Origin: JAITVB01 sp031553805
GTDB taxonomy: Bacteria > Bacteroidota > Bacteroidia > Bacteroidales > Rikenellaceae
Reading direction: 5' to 3'
DNA length: 64,000 bases
Assembly (NCBI GenBank): GCA_031553805.1
Contig: JAVBLC010000002.1
Span: 124,001 to 188,000 of the forward strand
The position numbers and the translations under genes are program-made. Positions 16,956-26,623 of this stretch are shown piece by piece (position 1 is the first letter of the stretch; every line of letters starts with the position of its first letter). The notes beneath the pieces were generated by a model. That model was not told the DNA's origin and did not search any database. It was given only the letters and a program-made list of their open reading frames with translations.

Positions 16956-19418
16956 TTAATTTCTCACTTGTGCGCCGGTTTCTTTTTCGAAACGGCCGAT
17001 CAGGGCGTTGACAATGCGATCGGTCGCAGCGTCGGTCATGGTGCCGGCGGGGTCTTGCAACACGAAGCCCAGGGCGTAGGATTTTTTCCCGGCGGGCAGT
17101 TTGTCGCCTTCATAAACGTCAAACAGCGTAACCTTTTTCAGCAGCTTTTTCTCCGTCGAGAAGGCGAGGCGGCGCAGTTGCTCAAAGCTCACTCCTCGGT
17201 CGACGAGCAGCGCCAGGTCGCGGCGCACCTCGGGGTAATTGGTCAGCTCGGTGACGGTGATCGTGTGGTTCTTGACGATCTGCATCAGCGCGCCGAAGTC
17301 CATTTCGAGGTAGTAAGCGTCATTCCGGATGTCAAACGCATTGCGCAATTTCTTAGAAATCACGCCCATTTCGAACACCCGCTTCCCTTTTAACTTAAAG
17401 CTGACGGCTTCTGCGTAGAAATCGGAAGCCAGCGGCTCGGTCTGCGCCTCGTAAATATCTGCCCCGAACCGGCGCAGTATCTGTTCGACGTAAGCTTTCA
17501 GCGTGAAGAAGTCGGCCGTCGTTGATTTGGTGTTCCACGACGGGGTTTGCGCCGCGCCGGTCACCAGCATCGCCAACCGAAATTCCTCGCGGTAGGGGGC
17601 CAGTCCGCCTTGCTCTTTTTTCGCTTCGTCATAAAAATAGCAGTTGCCGAACTCGTAGAATTTCAGGTCGGCGTGGCGGCGGTTGACGTTGAGTTGCGCG
17701 GATTCCAATGCATTGAAGATCAGTGTCTGGCGCATCACGTTCAGGTCGTTGCTCAGTGGGTTGAGTATTTTTACGCAGCGCCCGGCCGGGTAATTGGCCA
17801 GCCCTTCGTAATATGATGCCTTGGTGAGCGAATTGCTCATAATCTCATTGAATCCATTGGATGTCAAAAAGTCCGACACCGAATTGACCATCCGTTCGCG
17901 GTCGGGTTGTGCGACGTAGGCGAGCGTCGAACGCACCTGCTGCGGGATCTCGACGTTGTTGTAGCCGTAGATCCGGAGGATCTCTTCGACCACGTCGGCC
18001 TCGCGCTTCACGTCGACGCGGTAAGCCGGCACCAGCAGGTCGAGGCCGCCGGGTATCTCTTTTTCAATTTTTATTTCGAGGGCCCCCAGGATTTCTTTGA
18101 CCTTTTCGGCCGGAATTTCCTTGCCGATCAATTTGTTAATGCGGTCGAAGGAGACGCTCACCGGGAACGGATTCAGTTTTACCGGGTAGCTGTCGATCAC
18201 GCCCGACACAATTGTCCCGCCTGCCAGCTCGACCATCAACTGGGCGGCACGCAACAGGGCGTAAGGGGTCATCTCCGGGTCGACGCCGCGTTCGAAGCGG
18301 AACGACGAATCGGTGTTCAACCCGTGGAATTTGGCCGTCTTGCGCACCCACACCGGGTTGAAGTAAGCGCTCTCGATGAAGACCGAGGTCGTTTCTTCGG
18401 TCACCCCCGAGTCCATTCCGCCGAACACCCCGGCGATGCACATCGGCCGGGTGGCGTCGCAGATCATCAGGTCGGTGGCCGAAAGTTTCCGCACTATGCC
18501 GTCGAGGGTCACGAAAGGCGTCCCCTCGGGACACGTCCGCACGATGATCTTCCCGCCGCCGATTTTTCCGGCGTCGAAAGCGTGGAGCGGTTGTCCAACG
18601 GCGTGAAGAATATAAGTGGTGATATCGACTACGTTGTTTTTGGGATTGATTCCGATCGCGCGCAGCCGATTCTGCAACCACTCGGGCGAGGGGGCCACCT
18701 TCAGGCCCGACACCACCAGCCCCATATACCGGGGGGCGGCTTCGGCGTTCTCGACCTCTACTTTGATCGGCGATTTTCCGTTGTCGGCCGCTACCGCAAT
18801 GGTTTCGGGCAACTTCAGCACCGCTTCGCGCCCGTTGGTCTTCATCCAGGCGGCCAGGTCGCGTGCCACGCCGTAGTGCGAACCGGCGTCGATGCGGTTC
18901 GGCGTTAAACCGATTTCGACCGCGTAGTCGTCCTCGATCTGGAAATAGTCCCTGGCAGCCGTCCCGGCCGGGATTTCAGCCGGTAATACCAGAATGCCTT
19001 CGTGGCTCGTGCCGAGGCCCAATTCGTCTTCGGCGCAGATCATCCCATTCGATTCCGCCCCGCGGATCTTGCTCTTTTTGATCTTAAAGCCCTCTTCTTC
19101 GCCGGTGGGGTAGAGGGTGCAACCGATAGTGGCCACCAATACTTTCTGTCCGGCGGCTACGTTCGGTGCGCCGCACACGATCTGGGTCGGCTCGCCATCG
19201 CCCAGGTCGACGGTGGTGATGCTCAACTTGTCGGCGTCGGGGTGCTTTTTGCAGGTGAGCACATGGCCCACCACCACGCCTTCAAGGCCTCCGCGGATGG
19301 TTTCGGTTTTTTCGAGCCCCTCGACTTCGAGTCCGGTCGAGGTGAGGATCACGGCCGCTTCTTCGGCTGGAGGCAGCGGACTGAGGTATTCCTTGAGCCA
19401 GTTGTATGAGATTTTCAT
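16956..19418 (-). CDS. pheT: Phenylalanine-tRNA ligase, beta subunit
   Basis: The 820-aa protein begins MKISYNWLKEYLSPLPPAEE and has the bacterial PheT order: tRNA-binding OB domain (about 40-155), B3/B4 editing domain with FDAGKIGGGKIIVR, B5 domain, catalytic-like core (VNSVSDFLTSNGFNEIMSNS) and the C-terminal ferredoxin-fold anticodon-binding domain (TELTNYPEVRRDLALLVD). It forms the alpha2-beta2 PheRS with PheS, which is not in this window, so pheS and pheT are unlinked. A possible minus-strand promoter, TTG-N20-TACCTTGC, lies about 50-75 nt upstream. Confidence 0.97.
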   Translation of the reverse strand: MKISYNWLKEYLSPLPPAEEAAVILTSTGLEVEGLEKTETIRGGLEGVVVGHVLTCKKHPDADKLSITTVDLGDGEPTQIVCGAPNVAAGQKVLVATIGCTLYPTGEEEGFKIKKSKIRGAESNGMICAEDELGLGTSHEGILVLPAEIPAGTAARDYFQIEDDYAVEIGLTPNRIDAGSHYGVARDLAAWMKTNGREAVLKLPETIAVAADNGKSPIKVEVENAEAAPRYMGLVVSGLKVAPSPEWLQNRLRAIGINPKNNVVDITTYILHAVGQPLHAFDAGKIGGGKIIVRTCPEGTPFVTLDGIVRKLSATDLMICDATRPMCIAGVFGGMDSGVTEETTSVFIESAYFNPVWVRKTAKFHGLNTDSSFRFERGVDPEMTPYALLRAAQLMVELAGGTIVSGVIDSYPVKLNPFPVSVSFDRINKLIGKEIPAEKVKEILGALEIKIEKEIPGGLDLLVPAYRVDVKREADVVEEILRIYGYNNVEIPQQVRSTLAYVAQPDRERMVNSVSDFLTSNGFNEIMSNSLTKASYYEGLANYPAGRCVKILNPLSNDLNVMRQTLIFNALESAQLNVNRRHADLKFYEFGNCYFYDEAKKEQGGLAPYREEFRLAMLVTGAAQTPSWNTKSTTADFFTLKAYVEQILRRFGADIYEAQTEPLASDFYAEAVSFKLKGKRVFEMGVISKKLRNAFDIRNDAYYLEMDFGALMQIVKNHTITVTELTNYPEVRRDLALLVDRGVSFEQLRRLAFSTEKKLLKKVTLFDVYEGDKLPAGKKSYALGFVLQDPAGTMTDAATDRIVNALIGRFEKETGAQVRN

Positions 19419-19490
19419 AACGGGAAGTTACAGTTTAAGTCTGCCGGGGCAGCGCCCCGTAAGGTGGCGCAAGGTACGGATTTTATCCGG

Positions 19491-19528
19491 AAAAAACAAC
19501 GGCGGATTTTCGATTCCGTCGTTGTTTT
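19491..19528. terminator. Bidirectional terminator-like hairpin upstream of pheT
   Basis: AAAAAACAACGGCGGA pairs with TTCCGTCGTTGTTTTTT apart from one G-T, giving a U-tract in either direction. No gene ends nearby, so it may shield pheT from readthrough or be part of the repeat block. Confidence 0.5.
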
Positions 19529-19564
19529 TTCATCGGTTGGATGTTCATTTAGAAATATTTTGTC

Positions 19565-19592
19565 CAACTTTTTTTCTTGACAAAAAAAGTTG
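19565..19592. repeat. Hairpin with variable-stem pattern
   Basis: The arms CAACTTTTTTT (19565-19575) and AAAAAAAGTTG (19582-19592). It occupies the same place next to a nested palindrome as the hairpin at 31316-31343, whose arms read CCCAC and GTGGG instead of CAAC and GTTG. Confidence 0.7.
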
Positions 19593-19611
19593 CAAAAAAG
19601 TCAAGCGCTTC

Positions 19612-19760
19612 AAACAAATGGCTAAAAATATTCCGCAAAGCTGCTTCGTCCACAACTCGCTTCGCTCAGACAGCGGACTGCGCTTACGCTTTGCTCCATA
19701 TTTTTAGCTCCCGTTGGTTGCTGAGCTCCGCTTCGCTCCGGTTCTTTACGCCATTTGTTT
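19612..19760. repeat. Nested palindrome family, copy 2
   Basis: Outer arms AAACAAATGGC and GCCATTTGTTT (11 bp), then AAAAATAT with ATATTTTT, then CAAAGC with GCTTTG, then GTCCAC with GCGGAC. The order is as in the copies at 31187 and 54830, with changed but still paired bases. An extra segment sits between the inner and the right outer arm. Confidence 0.7.
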
Positions 19761-20052
19761 GTATGCGCGTTGCGGGCTTTTGGCCCGCTGGCCTACGGGC
19801 GCTGGGCCTAAAGGCCGCTGGAGGCCACTACCTCAAGAAAGGGGAGATGATAAGGCAACCGTTTTTGATAACTTCTAAGGCTGGCAAGCCGAGGCCGAAG
19901 GCATACAGAAAGTAGCGACGCAAAGACGATCGAGAATAGTAGCAGGTTCGGAAACGAACAAAAATCCCTGGTACACGGCTGCACGGCGGCCGCACAGTCA
20001 AAAAAAGCAATCATTCTGTCAAAATACCCATTTTTATTCCGGCAGAAATTTT

Positions 20053-20060
20053 TAATTTTG
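20053..20060 (+). promoter_or_regulatory. -7 box of the glycosidase cluster
   Basis: TAATTTTG, 75 nt before the ATG at 20135; no G-containing -33 element at the expected place, where the DNA reads ATTT. Confidence 0.5.
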
Positions 20061-20134
20061 TAACATGATGGACTGTTGTCCTAGCCGACCGGCCGCCCGC
20101 TGATTATTAACCCCACACCCAAATAAAAAACGAG

Positions 20135-22252
20135 ATGAAAAAACTTTTACTCGCGTGTACCCTGCTGGCTGTAGCCTGTTCGTCGGGGAACAAAGAAGCC
20201 ATTGACCGTCAGGCGTTGGTGACCCGCAACAATCCTGTAATCAATACATTCGACCCCCTGTCTTCGCTCTCGGTGGGCAACGGCAGTTACACGTTTACGG
20301 TCGATGTTACCGGGCTGCAGACGTTCCCTGACCTCTACGCCCCCGGGGTGCCGCTGGGCAACTATTCGGAGTGGGGCTGGCACTCGTTCTCCAATCCCGA
20401 AAAATTTACCCACGACGAAACGCTGGTCAACTACGATTTCGGCCGGGGTCGCGAAGAGCCTTATGCCGTGCAGCCGAAGACCCCCGAGCGCAACCGTGCG
20501 GCGGCCGAGTGGTTCCGCGTGAATCCCCATCGGATGCACCTGGGCTACGTGGGTTTTGAACTGGCCGAAGGGGCCAAACCCGAAGACCTGTCGAACGTGC
20601 AGCAAACCCTCAACCTGTGGGAAGGGGCGATTCTCAGCTCGTTCAGTTATCAGGCTTCGCCAGTGACGGTCAAGACGGTGTGCGACACCGTCGCCAGCCG
20701 CATCGCTGCAAGCGTCAATTCGCCCCTGCTGGCTAACGGTGGAGTGAAAGTAAACTTGCGTTTTCCGTATCCCTCGGGCGGTCACTCCGACAACGCCACC
20801 GATTGGAACAGTCCCGAAAAGCACACCTCGAAGATTATCGACCAGGGTGCCGATTGGGCGCTGATCGAACGTTCGCTCGACGATACCGTATACTATGTGC
20901 AGGTGAAATGGGAGGGCGCCGCCACCCTCTCGGAAAAGGCTCCGCACTATTTCCTGCTCACCGCTTCGACCGAAAACCTGGCCCTTACCTGCGAATTTTC
21001 GAAAGAAAAACCGGCAGTCGGCGAACCGGTTTTCGCCCAGATCGAAGCGGACGCCACCGCTTTCTGGAACCATTTCTGGAAGAGCGGCGGGGCGATCGAC
21101 TTTTCGGCCTGCACCGATCCGCGCGCCAAGGAACTCGAGCGCCGCGTGATCCTTTCGCAATACATCATGCGCACGAACAACTGCGGTACGACCCCGCCGG
21201 CCGAATCGGGCCTGACCTATAACACCTGGTACGGCCGTCCGCACCTCGAAATGCATTGGTGGCACGGCGTGCACAACGCCCTTTGGGGCCGCCCCGACCT
21301 GCTCGAAAAAGGCCTGCCGTGGTATGCGGATGTGGCCCTCGAACCGGCTCGCGGCATCGCTAAGCGCCAGGGCTTCGACGGGATGCGCTGGATGAAGATG
21401 ACCGATCCATGGGCGGGCGAAGCCCCCTCGGGCGTAGGCTCGTTCCTGATTTGGCAGCAGCCGCACTTCATCTATTTCGCCGAGTTGATGTACCGTGCCA
21501 ATCCGAGCCCCGAAACCGTAGCCAAATACAAAGACCTCGTGTTCGAAGACGCCGCTTTTATGGCTTCGTTCCCCAGCTACGAAGAACTCGAGATCCGTTA
21601 TATTCTCAAGGGTTATATTCCTGCCCAGGAAACCCTGCGCGCGGCCGAAACGATCAACTCGCCGTTCGAACTTTCGTACTGGCATTGGGCGCTGACCACG
21701 GCCCAGCAATGGCGCGAACGTGCCGGGATGGCCCGCGAACCGAAGTGGGACCTGATCCTCGACAAACTTTCGCCCCTGGCAGCCCTTGACGGCAAGTACC
21801 TCGCTTCGGAAGACGCCGTGGATACCTATTCCGACGTGCGTTTCACCACCGACCATCCTATTGTGCTCGGCGCGTTGGGCATCCTGCCGCAGAACAAGCT
21901 GATGAATCCGGAAATCATGAAGAACACCTTCGACTGGATTTACGACAACTGGAACTGGGGCCGCACCTGGGGCTGGGACTTCCCGATGGTGGCGATGAGC
22001 GCTGCCCGTCTGGGGATGCCCGACCGCGCGATCGACGCCCTGCTGATGGACAAACGCACGAATACCTACCTGCTCAACGGCCACAACTACCAGGACGACC
22101 GCCTGCGCATCTATCTGCCCGGTAACGGCGGCCTGTTGACGGCCGTGGCGATGATGTGCGCCGGTTGGGACGGCAGCGAAGGCGAGTGCCCCGGCTTCCC
22201 GCAGGACGGCACATGGAATGTGAAGTGGGAGGGACTCCAAAAAATGCCGTAA
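20135..22252 (+). CDS. Secreted GH65-like (alpha/alpha)6-barrel glycosidase, lipoprotein
   Basis: The 705-aa product is lipidated (VACSS, Cys15). The N-terminal half is a beta-sandwich (LSVGNGSYTFTVDVTGLQTF), and the C-terminal half is an (alpha/alpha)6 barrel with HLEMHWWHGVH (370-380), close to the catalytic-Glu region of GH65-type enzymes (Glu372), and GRTWGWDFPMVAMSAARLG. It leads a plus-strand set with GH105 and GH106. The context suggests action on rhamnogalacturonan-derived oligosaccharides, not the phosphorolysis of maltose known for GH65. The family placement is from motif memory only. Confidence 0.65.
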   Translation: MKKLLLACTLLAVACSSGNKEAIDRQALVTRNNPVINTFDPLSSLSVGNGSYTFTVDVTGLQTFPDLYAPGVPLGNYSEWGWHSFSNPEKFTHDETLVNYDFGRGREEPYAVQPKTPERNRAAAEWFRVNPHRMHLGYVGFELAEGAKPEDLSNVQQTLNLWEGAILSSFSYQASPVTVKTVCDTVASRIAASVNSPLLANGGVKVNLRFPYPSGGHSDNATDWNSPEKHTSKIIDQGADWALIERSLDDTVYYVQVKWEGAATLSEKAPHYFLLTASTENLALTCEFSKEKPAVGEPVFAQIEADATAFWNHFWKSGGAIDFSACTDPRAKELERRVILSQYIMRTNNCGTTPPAESGLTYNTWYGRPHLEMHWWHGVHNALWGRPDLLEKGLPWYADVALEPARGIAKRQGFDGMRWMKMTDPWAGEAPSGVGSFLIWQQPHFIYFAELMYRANPSPETVAKYKDLVFEDAAFMASFPSYEELEIRYILKGYIPAQETLRAAETINSPFELSYWHWALTTAQQWRERAGMAREPKWDLILDKLSPLAALDGKYLASEDAVDTYSDVRFTTDHPIVLGALGILPQNKLMNPEIMKNTFDWIYDNWNWGRTWGWDFPMVAMSAARLGMPDRAIDALLMDKRTNTYLLNGHNYQDDRLRIYLPGNGGLLTAVAMMCAGWDGSEGECPGFPQDGTWNVKWEGLQKMP

Positions 22253-22264
22253 GTATTTTTGGGC

Positions 22265-22391
22265 CCGTAGGCTGTGCGTATCGCACGCCATCTTTGAACG
22301 ATCCTTTCGGTTTTCAGTCCTCACATACTAGAGTATGCTGCGGGTGAAAACCGGAACGATCGTCCGAACCTGACGCACGCTCCGCACAGCG
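22265..22391. repeat. Long imperfect palindrome, copy 1
   Basis: About 127 nt that fold back on themselves: GGCTGTGCG near the left end against CGCACAGC at the right end, GGTTTTCA against TGAAAACC, and a tip CATACT-AG-AGTATG (22324-22337). Copies with altered but paired bases lie at 23617-23742 and 52849-52974. It separates two co-directional genes. Confidence 0.75.
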
Positions 22392-22444
22392 AAGGGGGCG
22401 ACCCGTTCCACAAGCAAAAACCTGAACTTCAAAAACTTGAAATA

Positions 22445-23608
22445 ATGAAGAAAATCGCAATCCTTTTATTGGCCGTTCTTTTTGCCGGCTCGCTCGGCGC
22501 CCAACCCCAAAAGACCTACCAGGCGATGGCCGACTCCGAAATGAAACGCTTCCCGCAGGCGTGGCAGCTCGATTACGGCTCGCGTCCGTTCTGGGGCTAC
22601 ACCCAGGGGGTGGGCTGCATGGCGATGCTGGGTGTTTGGAAAGCCACCGGCGACACGAAATACTACGATTACGTCCTGAAGTACGCCGACTTTATGGTCA
22701 ATGACAAGGGCGAGATCTACAACTACGACTACGTCAACGGACCCCATAACATCGACATGATCAACACCGGAAAAATCCTTTTCCCGATCTACAAGGAAAC
22801 CGGTAACGAGAAGTACCGCAAGGCGATGGATATGCTCTACACGGCGATGATGTCCCACCCGCGCAACAGCGAGGGCGGCTTCTGGCACAAAGACATTTAC
22901 CCGTGGCAGATGTGGCTCGACGGCCTCTATATGGGCGATCCGTTCCTGGCGCAGTATGCCGTGACGTTCGATAAGCCCGAGTTGATGGACGACGTGATGA
23001 ACCAGTATGCCCTCGTGGGCAAGTATATGCGCGACGCCAAGACCGGCCTCTACTACCACGCCTGGGACGAAAAGAAAGAGCAGGCGTGGTGCGACCCTGC
23101 GACGGGCCTTTCCCATATTTTCTGGGGCCGCAGCGTGGGTTGGTGGTTTATGTCGCTGGTTGACGTGCTGGATTATGTGCCGGCCAATCATCCGCAACGT
23201 CCCGACATCATCAGGATGATCCAGGGCCTGGCCGACGCGCTGCCCAAATACCAGAAAGACGGCCTGTGGTACCAGGTGCTCGACCAGGGCGGCCGCGAGG
23301 GCAACTACCAGGAAGCCTCGGTGACCTCGATGTTTATGTACTGCTACGCCAAGGCGGTCAATAAGGGCTACATCGCCAAGAAGTATAAGAAATACGCAGA
23401 GGACGCTTACAACGGTCTGATGACCAAATTGGTGCGCATCGATCCCGATGGCACGATGAACCTCACGCAATGCTGTGCCGTAGCCGGCCTGGGCGGCAAT
23501 CCCTACCGCGACGGTAGTTACGAATACTACATCAACGAGCGCATCCGCGAGAACGACGCCAAAGCGACCGGGCCCTTTATATTAGGTTGCATAGAATTAA
23601 ACAAGTAG
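22445..23608 (+). CDS. GH105 unsaturated rhamnogalacturonyl hydrolase
   Basis: The 387-aa product has a signal peptide (cleavage near GSLGA) and an (alpha/alpha)6 barrel. Asp104 in HNIDMINTG and Asp159 in MWLDGLYMGDPF are separated by 55 residues, the same spacing as the catalytic Asp88/Asp143 pair of B. subtilis YteR. SHIFWGRSVGWWFMSLVDVLDYVP is a further family block. GH105 removes the unsaturated galacturonyl residue left at the non-reducing end by rhamnogalacturonan or pectate lyases. No lyase is found in this window, so its substrate must come from elsewhere. Confidence 0.93.
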   Translation: MKKIAILLLAVLFAGSLGAQPQKTYQAMADSEMKRFPQAWQLDYGSRPFWGYTQGVGCMAMLGVWKATGDTKYYDYVLKYADFMVNDKGEIYNYDYVNGPHNIDMINTGKILFPIYKETGNEKYRKAMDMLYTAMMSHPRNSEGGFWHKDIYPWQMWLDGLYMGDPFLAQYAVTFDKPELMDDVMNQYALVGKYMRDAKTGLYYHAWDEKKEQAWCDPATGLSHIFWGRSVGWWFMSLVDVLDYVPANHPQRPDIIRMIQGLADALPKYQKDGLWYQVLDQGGREGNYQEASVTSMFMYCYAKAVNKGYIAKKYKKYAEDAYNGLMTKLVRIDPDGTMNLTQCCAVAGLGGNPYRDGSYEYYINERIRENDAKATGPFILGCIELNK

Positions 23609-23616
23609 TCGCGCTG

Positions 23617-23742
23617 CCGTAGGCTGCGCGTATCGCACGCCATATTTAAAAGATCCTTCCGATTTTCAGTCCTCACGTACTAAAGTACGCTGCGGGTGAA
23701 ACCCGGGACGATCTTTTAAATCTGACGCACCCTCCGCACAGC
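23617..23742. repeat. Long imperfect palindrome, copy 2
   Basis: Best preserved copy: ATTTAAAAGATC (23644-23655) pairs perfectly with GATCTTTTAAAT (23710-23721), and the tip is CGTACT-AA-AGTACG (23676-23689). The paired bases differ from copy 1 on both arms. Confidence 0.8.
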
Positions 23743-23818
23743 AAAGTGGTCGGCCTCCGGCGCCGGATAAAAACATCGGGCCTTGTCGCTCGTAACGAAA
23801 ACCCAAACGAAAACCGCT

Positions 23819-26623
23819 ATGAAAAAACTGCTCCCTATCCTACTCCTGGCCGTCTTGGCTTCGTGCAGCAGCAAGCAAACCTCGTGGCCCGAGGTCGAAA
23901 CCACCCACAAGCCGTTCACCCGCTGGTGGTGGTTGGGCAGTGCGGTCGACAAGGAAAACCTCACCTACAACCTCGAAGCGTATGCCAACGCAGGTATCGG
24001 CGGGGTCGAGATCACCCCGATCTACGGCATGATCGGCAACGAAGCGAACGACATCGAATACCTCTCGCCCGAGTGGATGGAGATGTATAAACACACCGTA
24101 GCCGAATCGAACCGCCTCGGGATGCTGGTCGACCTCAATAACGGCACCGGCTGGCCCTTCGGCGGCCCGCAGGTGACGGTGGAAGACCAGGCGACCAAGG
24201 TGATCTTCGAAAAATATGTGCAGAAAGGCGGCGGCCGGTTTTTAGGCAAGATCGCGGTCAGTGACCCGAAACAGGCTGACGTTTCCACTCTGATCCGCGT
24301 GATGGCTTACGGCCCGGGCGGCGAGAAACTCGACATAACGGACAAAATGGCTCCGGACGGCAGCCTCGATTGGGTGGCTCCGGCCAGCGATTGGACGGCT
24401 TCGCCGGGCGACTGGACGGTCTACGCCGTCTTCACCGGCAAGACGATGCAAAAGGTAAAACGCGCCGCCCCGGGTGGCGAGGGCTATGTGATGGACCACC
24501 TCTCGCACAAAGCGTTCGACCACTACATCGCCCGCTTCGACGAAGCCTTTACGCCCGACGTTCCCGCCCCGCGCTCGTTCTTCAACGACTCCTACGAGGT
24601 GCACAGCGCCGACTGGACGCCCGACCTCCTCGATGAGTTTGCCAAGCGCCGCGGCTACAAACTCGAAGAGTATCTGCCCGAGTTCGAAGCCAACGACACG
24701 ACCGAACTCTCGACCCGCCTGGTGGCCGATTACCGACTGACGATCAACGAACTGTTGCTCGATAACTTCATCTACCCCTGGCGCGACTGGGTACATGGCA
24801 AGGGCGCCTTGGTGCGCAACCAGTCCCACGGCTCGCCGGGCAACCTGATCGACATTTACGCCTCGGTCGACATCCCCGAGAGCGAAATCTTCGGCCGCAC
24901 CGAATTCGACATCCCCGGCCTGCGCAAGGACAGCATCACCCGCTACAACGACGCCAACCCGATGGTGTTGAAGTTCGCCTCGTCGGCCGCCCACATCGCG
25001 GGCAAAAATCTTGTGTCGAACGAAACTTTTACCTGGTTGGCCGAGCATTTCCGGGCTTCGCTTTCGCAGTGCAAGCCCGAACTCGACCTGGTGCTCGCCT
25101 CGGGCATCAACCACGTCTTTTTCCACGGCACGCCTTATTCGCCCAAGGACGCCGAATGGCCGGGCTGGCTGTTCTACGCCTCCGTCAACATGTCGCCCAC
25201 TAATTCGATCTGGCGCGACGCCTCGGGCCTGTTCACCTACATCACCCGTTGCCAGTCGTTCTTGCAGATGGGCCAGGCCGACAACGACGTGCTGCTCTAC
25301 TTCCCGATGGACGACGTGCGCAATATGCACGAGAAAAACCGTTTCCAACCCCTGGGCATCCACGGCCTCGAAGCACGCCTGCCCGAGTTTAACCGCGTCG
25401 TGTCGGACATCATGGCCGAAGGCCACGACCCCGATTACATTTCCGACGCGTTCATCGCCACCACGAAAGTCGAAAAGGGCGAATTCATCACCTCGGGCGG
25501 CGCCCGCTACCGCGCGCTGGTGATCCCGGCAACGACCGCGATGCCCCCCGCGACGCTCGAAAAGATCATCGCCCTGGCCGAAGCCGGCGGACAGGTGATC
25601 TTCGAAGGCCGTTATCCGTCGCAGGTGATGGGCCTTTCGCAGTTGGAAACACGCCAGGCGCAGATGGACGTCCTGGTTCGAAAACTGCCCGCCGTGTCGT
25701 TCGATAAAACCACCGTTTCGCCCGTTGGACAAGGCCGGATCATCACCGGCGCCGGTTATAAGGAGTTGCTGGCCCAAACCGGCATCGAGTCCGAGTCGTT
25801 CCGCAACGAATTCGGAGGCCAGTACCTGCGCCGAAAATTCGACGGCGGCCACATTTATTTCCTTACCATGCTCAAGGACAACCCGATCGACGGGTGGGTC
25901 ACCCTGGGTAAAGCCGCCAAATCGGTCATCATCTTCGACCCGATGACCGGTGCCCGCGGCCTGGCCCGCACCCGCACTGCCGACGGTCAGACCCAGGTCT
26001 ACCTCCAGCTCGAACCCGGCCAGTCGGTCATCCTCAAGGCGTTCACCAACAAGCGCGCGCGCCTCGACTCATGGATCTACTACCAGAAAGATCCCCAGGT
26101 CAAGCCGCTTGCCATCGCCGATAACTGGGAACTGAGTTTCGTCGACAGCGAACCCGCCATCGAAGATACGTTCTATATCGGCGCCCTCGGTTCTTGGACC
26201 GCCCTGGGCCGCGAAGACGCTACCGTCAACGTGGGCACCGCCCTCTACAAAACCACTTTCGCCCTGCCTGATGACCTCAAAGAATCGCAATGGCTGCTCT
26301 CGCTGGGCGACGTGCGCGAAAGCGCCCGCGTGCGCATCAATGGCCACGACGTCACAACCCTCTGGGCCGTCCCGTTCGAAGCCCACGTCGGCCAATACCT
26401 CAAAGAAGGCCAAAACACCCTCGAAGTCGAAGTTACCAACCTCCCCGCCAACCGCATCGCCGACTACTGCCGGCGCAACGTCCCCTGGCGGAAATTCAAA
26501 GACGCCAACATAGTCAGCATAGCCTACGGCCCCGTCGCCTTCGAAAATTGGGATGTAATGCCCTCCGGACTCCTCGGCCCGGTCACCCTGGTGCCCATGG
26601 AACGACAAACCTTCTCCAAGTAA
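23819..26623 (+). CDS. GH106 alpha-L-rhamnosidase-family lipoprotein
   Basis: Counting from the ATG at 23819 the product is 934 aa with a lipobox LASC (Cys16). The start at 23783 would put 12 residues before the signal peptide and is rejected. The N-terminal block KPFTRWWWLGSAVDKENL is typical of GH106, followed by a TIM-barrel region (GIGGVEITPIYG, LVDLNNGTGWPFGGP, NHVFFHGTPYSP) and a C-terminal beta-sandwich with WLLSLGDVRESARVRINGHD and NTLEVEVTNLPANRIADYC, a galactose-binding-like domain. GH106 releases terminal rhamnose with inversion. That matches the rhaBAT operon a few kb away. Confidence 0.88.
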   Translation: MKKLLPILLLAVLASCSSKQTSWPEVETTHKPFTRWWWLGSAVDKENLTYNLEAYANAGIGGVEITPIYGMIGNEANDIEYLSPEWMEMYKHTVAESNRLGMLVDLNNGTGWPFGGPQVTVEDQATKVIFEKYVQKGGGRFLGKIAVSDPKQADVSTLIRVMAYGPGGEKLDITDKMAPDGSLDWVAPASDWTASPGDWTVYAVFTGKTMQKVKRAAPGGEGYVMDHLSHKAFDHYIARFDEAFTPDVPAPRSFFNDSYEVHSADWTPDLLDEFAKRRGYKLEEYLPEFEANDTTELSTRLVADYRLTINELLLDNFIYPWRDWVHGKGALVRNQSHGSPGNLIDIYASVDIPESEIFGRTEFDIPGLRKDSITRYNDANPMVLKFASSAAHIAGKNLVSNETFTWLAEHFRASLSQCKPELDLVLASGINHVFFHGTPYSPKDAEWPGWLFYASVNMSPTNSIWRDASGLFTYITRCQSFLQMGQADNDVLLYFPMDDVRNMHEKNRFQPLGIHGLEARLPEFNRVVSDIMAEGHDPDYISDAFIATTKVEKGEFITSGGARYRALVIPATTAMPPATLEKIIALAEAGGQVIFEGRYPSQVMGLSQLETRQAQMDVLVRKLPAVSFDKTTVSPVGQGRIITGAGYKELLAQTGIESESFRNEFGGQYLRRKFDGGHIYFLTMLKDNPIDGWVTLGKAAKSVIIFDPMTGARGLARTRTADGQTQVYLQLEPGQSVILKAFTNKRARLDSWIYYQKDPQVKPLAIADNWELSFVDSEPAIEDTFYIGALGSWTALGREDATVNVGTALYKTTFALPDDLKESQWLLSLGDVRESARVRINGHDVTTLWAVPFEAHVGQYLKEGQNTLEVEVTNLPANRIADYCRRNVPWRKFKDANIVSIAYGPVAFENWDVMPSGLLGPVTLVPMERQTFSK

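Larger units (their letters stand above)
19419..20134. other. Gene-free gap with hairpins and one nested palindrome
   Basis: It holds a terminator-like hairpin at 19491-19528, a hairpin at 19565-19592, a nested palindrome at 19612-19760 and the -7 box TAATTTTG of the next gene at 20053-20060. Small frames in the track of this region cross the palindromes and show no family character. Confidence 0.6.

Noticed and set aside
20147..22324. A 725-codon minus-strand frame opposite the GH65-like gene
   Set aside because: It mirrors a gene with signal peptide and catalytic block; the shadow has no motif.
22265..23742. CRISPR array
   Set aside because: Only two copies over a kilobase, separated by a full gene; internal structure is a palindrome, and no cas genes are present.
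24242..25852. A 536-codon minus-strand frame opposite the GH106 gene
   Set aside because: Valine- and aspartate-rich shadow with no family character.
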